From assembly GCA_949287525.1 (NCBI GenBank), contig CASEGL010000004.1:92421-156420 (forward strand): a stretch of DNA of 64,000 nt, written 5' to 3'. This document shows positions 26,952-35,957 of this stretch, one piece after another. Made by a program: the position numbers and the translations under genes. This DNA is from an uncultured Rikenellaceae bacterium (GTDB lineage Bacteria; Bacteroidota; Bacteroidia; Bacteroidales; Rikenellaceae). The notes below the pieces were generated by a model. It searched no databases, was not told the origin of the DNA, and saw only the letters and a list, made by a program, of their open reading frames with translations. Each line of letters starts with the position of its first letter. The first letter of the stretch is position 1.

Positions 26952-27656
26952 ATGAGTGAAACGAAAAAGAAGATGGTGCGCGACATGTTCGACCACATCG
27001 CGCCCACGTACGACCGGCTGAATCACCTGCTCTCGTTCGGCATCGACCGGCTGTGGCGCCGCAAGACGGTGCGCCGGGTCGCCTCCGGCCGGCCGCAGCG
27101 GATCCTCGACCTGGCCACCGGCACCGGCGACCTGGCCGTCGCCATGGCACGCCGCATGCCCGAGGCCTCGGTGACGGGACTCGACCTCTCGGCCGAGATG
27201 CTGGCCGTGGGACGGCTGAAGGTCGGACGGAAAGGGCTGACGGACCGCATCCGCCTCATCGAAGGCGACGCCGAAAGGCTCCCCTTTGCATCCGACACGT
27301 TCGATGCGGTGACCGTTGCCTTCGGCATCCGCAACTTCGGCGACATGGATGCCGGACTGCGCGAAGCGGTGCGGGTGCTGCGCAGCGGCGGACACCTCTG
27401 CATTCTGGAATTCTCGACCCCCGAAGGCCGGCTTTTCGGACCGCTCTACCGCTTTTATTTTCACCGCATTCTGCCCCTGATCGGGCGGTTGATCTCACAC
27501 GACGACAAAGCTTATCGCTATTTACCCGATTCGGTGGATCACTTTCCCAATAATTTACTATTTTTGCGCCGGATGAAAGACGCCGGTTTTTCCAACTGCC
27601 GTTCCAGACGGTTGATGCGAGGCATCGCCTACATTTACGAAGGGGTGAAACCATGA
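26952..27656 (+). CDS. menG: Demethylmenaquinone methyltransferase MenG/UbiE
   Basis: The 234-residue SAM-dependent methyltransferase makes menaquinone from demethylmenaquinone, the last step of quinone synthesis in anaerobic gut bacteria. Motif I reads LDLATGTGDLAVAMA (about 46-60), followed by ISAEM-type AEMLAVGRLK, VTVAFGIRNFGD (about 117-128) and the C-terminal AFGIRNF-type core. The N-terminal MVRDMFDHIAPTYDRLNHLL is the family signature. The stop overlaps the next ATG by 4 bp. The Lol-like gene upstream is unlikely to share the pathway. Confidence 0.95.
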   Translation: MSETKKKMVRDMFDHIAPTYDRLNHLLSFGIDRLWRRKTVRRVASGRPQRILDLATGTGDLAVAMARRMPEASVTGLDLSAEMLAVGRLKVGRKGLTDRIRLIEGDAERLPFASDTFDAVTVAFGIRNFGDMDAGLREAVRVLRSGGHLCILEFSTPEGRLFGPLYRFYFHRILPLIGRLISHDDKAYRYLPDSVDHFPNNLLFLRRMKDAGFSNCRSRRLMRGIAYIYEGVKP

Positions 27657-28162
27657 GGAGATTCACATTACAGCGCATCCTGTGCGTATTGTTCCTGCTG
27701 GCGGCAACGAGCGGTTGCATACGCCCCGAAGCCATCGCGTTCCACGGAGTGAGCGACATCGATCTGTCGTTGTCGGGTTCTCCCGCCGTAGCGCTCATGC
27801 TGGACGTAGAGAATGGCTCCTCGCACAACCTCACGATACAGGAGGCTGTCTTTTCCGTCTGCCGGCAGAACGGCGACCGTATCGGACGGGTATGGCTGTC
27901 CGAAGCCGTCACCCTGCCCCGCAAAAGCCGCACCGACCTGAATGTTCCCCTGCGCGTGTCGCTCGACAACATGCTGACCGGCCTGGCGCTGCTGGGAGAT
28001 CCGGAATCCGCCGTCCGCCAACTGTACGTCTCGGGCGAAGTCGCCGTCAAGGCCGGCTGCCTGAAACGACGCTTCACGATCGACCACATGCCGCTCTCCG
28101 CATTCATGGAGCGCTTCGGGTTCGATCCGACAGCGGCGCTGGTGTCCGAAAACGCACGATAA
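27653..28162 (+). CDS. Small lipoprotein of unknown function
   Basis: The 169-residue protein has a lipobox ending ATSGC (Cys 22). The mature part is a single beta-sandwich-like domain (GVSDIDLSLSGSPAVALMLD, VENGSSHNLTIQEAVF) that resembles LEA14/WHy-like small domains, but I cannot assign a family firmly. It overlaps menG by 4 bp and lies 1 bp before the next gene, so it is translationally coupled with both. Probably periplasmic or outer-membrane-anchored. Confidence 0.7.
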   Translation: MRRFTLQRILCVLFLLAATSGCIRPEAIAFHGVSDIDLSLSGSPAVALMLDVENGSSHNLTIQEAVFSVCRQNGDRIGRVWLSEAVTLPRKSRTDLNVPLRVSLDNMLTGLALLGDPESAVRQLYVSGEVAVKAGCLKRRFTIDHMPLSAFMERFGFDPTAALVSENAR

Positions 28163-28163
28163 G

Positions 28164-28709
28164 ATGAAAAGGATCGTCTGCATATTGGGATTGCTGATCG
28201 GTACGGCCATCGGAACAACCGCCGAGGCGCAGCATATCCGTACGTTTACGGACGCATTGTCGCGTCCCGACAGCGTGAGCGACGCGACGGTGCGGGTCAC
28301 ACCCTACGGCACGGCGATCAAGGCGCTCGACCAGTACGACCGCCGGACGAAGCCGGCTTCGGTACAGGGCTACCGGATCCGCATCTTTTTCGACAACGGA
28401 CAGAACGCCCGCAACGAAGCGCTGGAGACCCAGGAGCGTTTCCGCCGCGAATTTCCGGGCATTCCGACCTATTTGGGATACGAAACGCCGTCCTACATGG
28501 TAACCGTCGGAAACTGCGTCACGATGGACGAAGCACTGATGCTTTGGAATCGGGTGCGTCACAGTTTCAAAACGGCTTTCCTGTGGCGCGGCAAGATTCC
28601 GGTCAGCGAGATCCTGCGGATCGAGGAGACGCTCCCCGCCGAACCGGCCGACTCCCTGCACAACGACAAAGCACTCAATGAACAAACATTGAATACCGTT
28701 CAATTTTAA
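28164..28709 (+). CDS. SPOR-like exported protein
   Basis: A 181-residue exported protein with a signal peptide (MKRIVCILGLLIGTAIGTTAEA, cleaved before QHI). The segment GYRIRIFFDNGQNARNEALE to RHSFKTAFLWRGKIPVSEIL (about 74-157) resembles a SPOR domain, which binds denuded peptidoglycan; the match is by eye. It starts 1 bp after the previous stop. The pairing with the small lipoprotein suggests a cell-envelope role. Confidence 0.7.
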   Translation: MKRIVCILGLLIGTAIGTTAEAQHIRTFTDALSRPDSVSDATVRVTPYGTAIKALDQYDRRTKPASVQGYRIRIFFDNGQNARNEALETQERFRREFPGIPTYLGYETPSYMVTVGNCVTMDEALMLWNRVRHSFKTAFLWRGKIPVSEILRIEETLPAEPADSLHNDKALNEQTLNTVQF

Positions 28710-28726
28710 CCTAATTAACAAACATC

Positions 28727-28999
28727 ATGAAAAAGTTTACTTTGATTCTGACGGTAGCTGCTGCAGCTCTCGTTATGGTATCGTGCGGTAACCGCAATGC
28801 AAAGAAAGCTGCTGAGGCAGCAGAAGTTGAAGTTGTTGCAACCGAGGCTGTTGAGGCTGCAGAAGCTGCTTGCCCCTGCACCGAGTGCAACTGCGACCCC
28901 TGCACCTGCGCTGAGACCTGCACCGAGGCTTGCGCCGAGGGTGAGGCTGCTGCTACCACCGCCGAGGCCAGCGACGTTGCCGAAGCTCAGACGAAATAA
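28727..28999 (+). CDS. Cysteine-rich small lipoprotein, possible metal binder
   Basis: The 90-residue lipoprotein has the signal MKKFTLILTVAAAALVMVSC (Cys 20). The mature part is dominated by Ala and Glu and holds eight cysteines packed between residues 49 and 69 (pattern C-x-C-x2-C-x-C-x2-C-x-C-x3-C-x3-C). No family was recognised; the spacing is like a metallothionein or a disulfide-rich knot. The coding bias is natural, with 17 bp between it and the SPOR gene and a strong terminator after it. It could bind metals in the periplasm, but this is inference. Confidence 0.75.
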   Translation: MKKFTLILTVAAAALVMVSCGNRNAKKAAEAAEVEVVATEAVEAAEAACPCTECNCDPCTCAETCTEACAEGEAAATTAEASDVAEAQTK

Positions 29000-29024
29000 T
29001 TTCCGCCTACCTTCGACACAAGGG

Positions 29025-29061
29025 AAAAAGGGAACTGCCCGTGCGGGCAGTTCCCTTTTTT
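29025..29061 (+). terminator. Intrinsic terminator after the Cys-rich lipoprotein gene
   Basis: GGGAACTGCCCG pairs with CGGGCAGTTCCC with a 2-nt loop, followed by TTTTTT. Its core GGAACTGCCCG is shared with the hairpin after the YugP-type gene (23916-23953). Confidence 0.88.
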
Positions 29062-29118
29062 CATATCCGCCGGCGGACGGCTCCGCCCGGGGACGCGCGG
29101 AAATCGGTTTTATTTCCG

Positions 29119-29126
29119 TACTTTTG
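29119..29126 (+). promoter_or_regulatory. -7 promoter element for the DEAD-box helicase
   Basis: TACTTTTG, an exact TAnnTTTG match, 21 bp upstream of the helicase ATG. Confidence 0.55.
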
Positions 29127-29147
29127 CCCGAATTGAAACGCATATAG

Positions 29148-31065
<1,918 letters not shown>

Positions 31066-31104
31066 CGCAACGCTGCAGCGGGCATGTCACCCGCCAGCCC
31101 ACAG

Positions 31105-31132
31105 CCTCCGCTCCGTCGGGCGGAGGTTTTTC
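31105..31132 (+). terminator. Intrinsic terminator after the helicase gene
   Basis: CCTCCG (31105-31110) pairs with CGGAGG (31121-31126), followed by a T-run. It lies 40 bp after the helicase stop. Confidence 0.75.
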
Positions 31133-31229
31133 CATGCATGCCGCCCTGGCGGGCAGCAGCATGCCGCAGCCGGCAATGCCTCCATGTTCCACAGGCTGCC
31201 CGCACGGAGACACCCGACGCCAAACGCAA

Positions 31230-31260
31230 GAGGAGCGCAACCGTGCGGGTTGCGCTCCTC
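31230..31260. terminator. Bidirectional hairpin between helicase and marC
   Basis: GAGGAGCGCAACC (31230-31242) pairs with GGTTGCGCTCCTC (31248-31260) around a 5-nt loop. It lies between convergent genes, 34 bp before the marC stop, so it probably ends the minus-strand transcript too. The T-run is weak on both sides. Confidence 0.55.
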
Positions 31261-31293
31261 TGTTGCTGACGTTGCCGCCGGCTCAGGCAGCCG

Positions 31294-31974
31294 TTACAGC
31301 ACCTGTATGTGAAAGATCTTGGAGATGCCGTCCACGATGATCTGCAAACCGATGCAAAAGATGAAGAAGGCGACCAGCTTGTTGATAATCATGTTCGTGG
31401 AGGTACCCAGTTTCTGCATGATATGGGGACCCAGTACCAGCATGATGTAGAGGCCTACCAGAATGACGATCGTTGCCAGCGCAATCATCGCATAGTTGAT
31501 GCAAGTGTGCAGCAGGTTGCCCTCGACCGCCGAAGTTGCCATCAGGGTAAAGATCACCGAAATGCCGCCAGGTCCCATCGCTACCGGAAATGAGATCGGA
31601 TAGAACAGCTTCATGTTCAACGCATTCTCATCCGCCCTGCGCGACTGTGCCGGCGTGGGCTGCGTGGAGACGGAAGGCTCCTCGTTCGATGACAGCAGTT
31701 CGTAGCCGGTGAGCATGATCACGAAACCGCCGCCCACCTGAATGACGGGAACCGCCAGTCCGAACATGAGCAGGATCAGATGCCCCAGCAGCAGGCTGCA
31801 GATGCAGATCAGGATACAGTTCACCAGGATTTTCCGTGCGGCCTTCTTGCGCATGGCATCGTCCAGCCCCTTGAGATAACCGTTCACCATCAGACCCTCG
31901 CTGATGGGGTTGATTACCGGAAAGAGCGTAATCAGCGCCGTAATGAACACGTACAATACACTATTCAACGTCAT
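31294..31974 (-). CDS. MarC-family integral membrane protein
   Basis: The 226-residue protein has six hydrophobic segments and the MarC/UPF0056 signature: VFITALITLFPVINPISEG near residues 9-27, GGGFVIMLTGYELL and YPISFPVAMGPGGISVIFTL (about 125-144). Despite the name, MarC proteins are not known to confer drug resistance; function in the inner membrane is unknown. It is a single gene, opposite in direction to the helicase, with a promoter 30 bp upstream. Confidence 0.88.
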   Translation of the reverse strand: MTLNSVLYVFITALITLFPVINPISEGLMVNGYLKGLDDAMRKKAARKILVNCILICICSLLLGHLILLMFGLAVPVIQVGGGFVIMLTGYELLSSNEEPSVSTQPTPAQSRRADENALNMKLFYPISFPVAMGPGGISVIFTLMATSAVEGNLLHTCINYAMIALATIVILVGLYIMLVLGPHIMQKLGTSTNMIINKLVAFFIFCIGLQIIVDGISKIFHIQVL

Positions 31975-32003
31975 ATCGTCTCTCCGCCTTAATTAAAATC
32001 GCG

Positions 32004-32011
32004 CAAAGATA
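32004..32011 (-). promoter_or_regulatory. -7 promoter element for marC
   Basis: TATCTTTG on the minus strand, an exact TAnnTTTG match, 30 bp upstream of the marC start. Confidence 0.6.
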
Positions 32012-32067
32012 GGGATTTAAACGCAATTATATCCCGACCGGCCGATTTACCGCAACCTGTGGCCGGA

Positions 32068-33081
32068 CTATCGGGCAAAGCGCCCCTGTGCGATCAGATA
32101 CTCCGCGATCTGCACGGCATTGAGCGCCGCACCTTTCAGGATCTGATCGGCCACACACCAGAAGGCCAGTCCGTTCGGGTCGGCCGTATCCTTGCGGATG
32201 CGTCCCACATAGACGGGATCCTTGCCGGCGATGAACAGCGGCATGGGGTACTCCTGGCGCTGCGGATCGTCCATGACGACGATGCCCTGGGCATGTTCGA
32301 AGGCCGCACGCGCCTCCTCGGGGGTCACGGGACGCTCCGTCTCGACCCACACGCTCTCGGAATGGGCGCGCATGACGGGTACCCGCACGCACATGGCGCT
32401 GACGGCCACGTCCGAGTGGAGAATCTTCTTGGTCTCGTTCACCATCTTCATCTCCTCCTTGGTGTAGCCGTTGTCGGTGAAGACGTCGATCTGCGGAATC
32501 AGGTTGCCGGCCAGCTGATAGGCAAACTTCTCGACGCGGGGCTGCTCGCCGGCCGCAATCTCGCCGTACTGACGCTCCAGTTCAGCCATTGCGCTGGCTC
32601 CTGCGCCGCTGGCGGCCTGATACGTGGAGACGTACACCCGACGGATATGGGAGACATCCTCAATGGCCTTCAGTGCCACGACGAGCTGGATCGTCGAGCA
32701 GTTCGGATTGGCGATCACGCGGCGCGGCGTGTCCAGCGCGTCCTCCGGATTGACCTCCGGAACGACCAGCGGCACATCGGCATCCATCCGGAATGCGCTC
32801 GAGTTGTCGATCATCAGCGTGCCGAACTTCGTGATCGTCTTCTCGAACTCCTTGGAGGTGCCGCCTCCGGCCGAGACAAAGGCAATGTCCACCCCCCGGA
32901 AGTCGTCGTTATGGCACAACTCCTTCACGACGATCTCCCGTCCGCGGAACACGTAACTGCTTCCGGCGCTGCGCGAGGATCCGAACAACAACAGTTCGTC
33001 GATCGGAAAATCGCGACGTTCCAATACCCTCAGAAACTCCTGTCCGACGGCGCCGCTGGCGCCCACTATCGCTACTTTCAT
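32068..33081 (-). CDS. asd: Aspartate-semialdehyde dehydrogenase
   Basis: The enzyme (337 residues) reduces aspartyl phosphate to aspartate semialdehyde in the pathway to lysine, diaminopimelate, threonine and methionine. The NADP-binding start [20 protein letters not shown], the catalytic Cys128 in NPNCSTIQ, the substrate-binding region [11 protein letters not shown] and the His-containing [12 protein letters not shown] are all present. The reading frame is complete and typical for the bacterial class. It lies 60 bp after the PBP1A stop on the same strand. Confidence 0.96.
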   Translation of the reverse strand: MKVAIVGASGAVGQEFLRVLERRDFPIDELLLFGSSRSAGSSYVFRGREIVVKELCHNDDFRGVDIAFVSAGGGTSKEFEKTITKFGTLMIDNSSAFRMDADVPLVVPEVNPEDALDTPRRVIANPNCSTIQLVVALKAIEDVSHIRRVYVSTYQAASGAGASAMAELERQYGEIAAGEQPRVEKFAYQLAGNLIPQIDVFTDNGYTKEEMKMVNETKKILHSDVAVSAMCVRVPVMRAHSESVWVETERPVTPEEARAAFEHAQGIVVMDDPQRQEYPMPLFIAGKDPVYVGRIRKDTADPNGLAFWCVADQILKGAALNAVQIAEYLIAQGRFAR

Positions 33082-33141
33082 GTTTTTATGTCGTTTTTAT
33101 ATCGCTTTCGCTGCAAATGAGACTCCCGGTCAGAGAGTCGG

Positions 33142-35496
33142 TTACTCGAAAAATTCGTCGGTCTGGGTGCGGTTCGGCGCCTCCGAATCGGGACAGTCGT
33201 ACTCGATCGCTCCGGCCGGACGGTAGAAACGGTCGGTCCGGCGGACTTCGCACGAAGGATCGTCGTAGACCTGCTTCATGAAGCCGGCAAATACGGGCAG
33301 CGCGATCGACGCACCCTCGGCGCCGGACAACAGATAGGCGCTCTGATCCTCACAGCCGACCCAGGTGCCGGCCACCAGATTGGGGGTCACGCCCATGAAC
33401 CATGCATCGCGCCCCTCCTGCGAGGTGCCGGTCTTGCCGCCCATCTCCACGTCGGAGAAGCCGTACATCCAGCGCAAACGGCCGCCCGTACCGGTGCGGA
33501 CATTGTTCTGCAGCATCTGGACCATCGTATAGGCCGTCTGCTCGCTGATGGCGTCGCTCACCGAGGGGACAAAGCTGGCGATCACGTTCCCCTGCCGGTC
33601 TTCGATGCGGGTGATGAAGATCGGTTCGGTAAAGACGCCCTTGTTCACGAAGGTGCCGTAGGCGCCCACCATCTCGTAAAGCGAGACATCGACCGGCCCC
33701 AGCGCCAGCGCATTCACCGGATCGATGTAGCTGTGGATACCCATCTGGTGGATGAAGTCGGCCACCGCCTTGGGATCCTTGGCCTGCTTCATGATCCAGG
33801 CCGAATAGTTGTTGCGGCTGTGGGCCAGCCCCCAGCGCAGCGGGTGATAGACGCCGTCATACACGACGCGGCCGGCCTCCTTGGGCTGCCAGGGTTCCAT
33901 GTTGTCGGTTTCGAGCGTGACGGGCAGGTTCGGCACCATCGTGCAGGGGGTCATACCCATGTAGTCGATGGCGAAGCAATAGACGAAAGGCTTGATCGTC
34001 GAACCGATGTGGCGCTTGCCCTGCCGCACCATGTCGTACTTGAAATAGCGGAAGTCGGGGCCGCCCACATAGGCTTTCACATAGCCCGTATTGGGATCCA
34101 TCGCCATGAACGAGCCGCGCATGATCTTCTTGTGGTGGAGAATCGAGTCGCGGGGCGTCATCAGCGTATCGACAATCCCCTTGTAGGTAAAGATACGCAT
34201 GCGGGTCGGCGTCCGGAAATCGTTCTCGATCTCGGCCCGCGTCGCCCCCTGCTTCACCAGACTGCGGTAGCGGTCCGTATAGCGCATGGCACTGTTGATG
34301 ATCCGCTCGGCGGCATCGTTGGAGATCTTGTTGAAGATGCGACCCGTGCGGCGCACCTGGGCGTCCATGCGGGGCTGCAGCGAGGCCAGCTGGTCGTGCA
34401 GCGCCTTTTCGGCATAGCGCTGCATGTCGTAGTCCAGCGTCGTATAGATCCGCAGGCCGTCCCGATAGATGTCGTACGGGGTGCCGTCGGTCTTGACGTT
34501 CTTGTGGCACCATCCGTAGATGGGGTTGTTCTCCCAACGCTCCAGCTCGGCCTCATAATCGCGGCCGTACTGCCGCTTGGTGGGACGCGGCATGTTCATC
34601 ACGTTGCGGATCATCTCCCGGAAATAGGTCGCCACGCCGTCGTTGTGCGAGATCGGCGTAAAATGGAGTTCGATCGGAATCTGTTCCAGCGAATCGAGCT
34701 GACGGCGGGTCAGATAGCGGTGCTGCCGCATACGCTCCATCACCACGTTGCGGCGGGCGAGCGACAGGTCGGGGTTGCGCACCGGACTGTACCGCGTCGG
34801 GGCGTTCACCACGCCCACCAGCAGCGCCGCCTCCTGAATGTTCAGCTCCGAGGGGTCCTTATCGAAAAAGGTGCGTGCCGCCGCCTTGATGCCGTAGGAG
34901 TTGCTGCCGTAGAAAACCGTATTGAGATACATGGCGACAATCTCCTCCTTGGTGTAGTTGTATTCGAGCTTGACGGCCGTCACCCACTCCTTGAGTTTGG
35001 TGACAACCATCCGTCCGCCGCGCACCAGCGGATTGCGGTAGGTGGTCGTGTCGCGCGGGAAAAGGTTCTTGGCCAGCTGCTGGGTGATGGTGCTGCCGCC
35101 GCCCTGGTTCCTGCGGCCGAGCGCGAGGGTCTTGACCGCCACACGGGACAGCGAGATGAAGTCGATGCCCGAATGGGTGTAGTAGCGGGCATCCTCCGTG
35201 GCCACCAGCGCAGCCACCAGTGCGGGCGACAGGTCCTCGTAATCGACATACGACCGGTTCTGCACATAGAACGAACCGATCAGTTCGCCGTCGGCGGCGT
35301 ATATTTCGGTTGCCAGATTGCTCTTGGGGTTCTCCAGCTCCTCGAACGACGGCAGCCGGCCGAATGCTCCGGCCGCCGTCAGGATGACGAGCAGCACCAA
35401 CGCTCCCGCAGGAATACACAGGATGGTCCAGAACCAGCGCGTGAAACGACGGGCCCGCACGGCCCTTTCTTCCGTTTTCAGATCTCTTTTCTCCAT
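33142..35496 (-). CDS. Class A penicillin-binding protein (PBP1A-type)
   Basis: The 784-residue bifunctional peptidoglycan synthase starts with a short cytoplasmic tail and one TM (about 21-43). The glycosyltransferase domain has the catalytic Glu101 in ATEDARYY and GGSTITQQLAKNLFPRD (about 133-149). The transpeptidase domain has the acyl-Ser motif S499-TIK502, SRN (560-562) and K688TG690. The C-terminal tail is short. The domains are complete, so the protein should both polymerise and crosslink glycan in the periplasm. The start was chosen by family and by a promoter 8 bp upstream. Confidence 0.95.
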   Translation of the reverse strand: MEKRDLKTEERAVRARRFTRWFWTILCIPAGALVLLVILTAAGAFGRLPSFEELENPKSNLATEIYAADGELIGSFYVQNRSYVDYEDLSPALVAALVATEDARYYTHSGIDFISLSRVAVKTLALGRRNQGGGSTITQQLAKNLFPRDTTTYRNPLVRGGRMVVTKLKEWVTAVKLEYNYTKEEIVAMYLNTVFYGSNSYGIKAAARTFFDKDPSELNIQEAALLVGVVNAPTRYSPVRNPDLSLARRNVVMERMRQHRYLTRRQLDSLEQIPIELHFTPISHNDGVATYFREMIRNVMNMPRPTKRQYGRDYEAELERWENNPIYGWCHKNVKTDGTPYDIYRDGLRIYTTLDYDMQRYAEKALHDQLASLQPRMDAQVRRTGRIFNKISNDAAERIINSAMRYTDRYRSLVKQGATRAEIENDFRTPTRMRIFTYKGIVDTLMTPRDSILHHKKIMRGSFMAMDPNTGYVKAYVGGPDFRYFKYDMVRQGKRHIGSTIKPFVYCFAIDYMGMTPCTMVPNLPVTLETDNMEPWQPKEAGRVVYDGVYHPLRWGLAHSRNNYSAWIMKQAKDPKAVADFIHQMGIHSYIDPVNALALGPVDVSLYEMVGAYGTFVNKGVFTEPIFITRIEDRQGNVIASFVPSVSDAISEQTAYTMVQMLQNNVRTGTGGRLRWMYGFSDVEMGGKTGTSQEGRDAWFMGVTPNLVAGTWVGCEDQSAYLLSGAEGASIALPVFAGFMKQVYDDPSCEVRRTDRFYRPAGAIEYDCPDSEAPNRTQTDEFFE

Positions 35497-35503
35497 AACA
35501 TCG

Positions 35504-35511
35504 CAAAGATA
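35504..35511 (-). promoter_or_regulatory. -7 promoter element for the PBP1A gene
   Basis: TATCTTTG on the minus strand, an exact TAnnTTTG match, ending 8 bp upstream of the ATG. The leader would be nearly absent, so either the transcript is close to leaderless or the true start is the next Met. Confidence 0.5.
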
Positions 35512-35586
35512 ACCATTTGCCGTTGATCGGGAAACAAATTCGACGCACGCACGAGGCGACGGGCCGCCCCGCCGCCGTGCGGTGCA

Positions 35587-35916
35587 TCAGTGGGTGTGGT
35601 CGAGCAGCACGACCTCGTCGGGGATATTCGCCCGCACCACCGAACGCATCTTGGCCGCAAACGGACACGGATAGCCGATCGGCGTCCCCTTGGCGATGCA
35701 CGAGGCGAAAGCGATCGTGTCGGCGCCGCGCCGCACGAATTCGCGCGCCCGCAGCACGGCCTTCTTGCCGGGACAGCCGCCGCAGTTGGCAAATCCGACG
35801 ATTTCGATCTCCTCCTCTCCGGCGAAGGCACCCGTCCGTTCGCGCAGGGCGCGGAAGTCGGCCGTACCGGGACAGAAGTCCTCGGTCTGCATGCACCGGA
35901 TGATTCCTACTTTCAT
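35587..35916 (-). CDS. CGGC-domain protein
   Basis: The 109-residue protein starts MKVGIIRCMQTEDFCPGTAD and contains NCGGCPGKKAVLR (about 44-56), the CGGC motif that defines this small family of presumed metal- or redox-binding proteins. Later cysteines are in SCIAKGTPIGYPCPF. The function of the family is unknown; the motif suggests Fe-S or metal binding. It lies between the large exported protein and PBP1A, with its own promoter. Confidence 0.85.
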   Translation of the reverse strand: MKVGIIRCMQTEDFCPGTADFRALRERTGAFAGEEEIEIVGFANCGGCPGKKAVLRAREFVRRGADTIAFASCIAKGTPIGYPCPFAAKMRSVVRANIPDEVVLLDHTH

Positions 35917-35935
35917 AACGTAACGATTTTAGGGT

Positions 35936-35943
35936 CAAACATA
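35936..35943 (-). promoter_or_regulatory. -7 promoter element for the CGGC gene
   Basis: TATGTTTG on the minus strand, an exact TAnnTTTG match, 20 bp upstream of the start. Confidence 0.5.
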
Positions 35944-35957
35944 TTTCCCCGCCGCCG

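Noticed and set aside
26163..27464. A 433-codon minus-strand open frame over the permease and menG
   Set aside because: menG has a perfect methyltransferase motif on the other strand; this frame is His/Arg-rich antisense.
35936..35943. The TATGTTTG box as promoter of the large exported protein
   Set aside because: It lies beyond that gene's stop and points into the CGGC gene.
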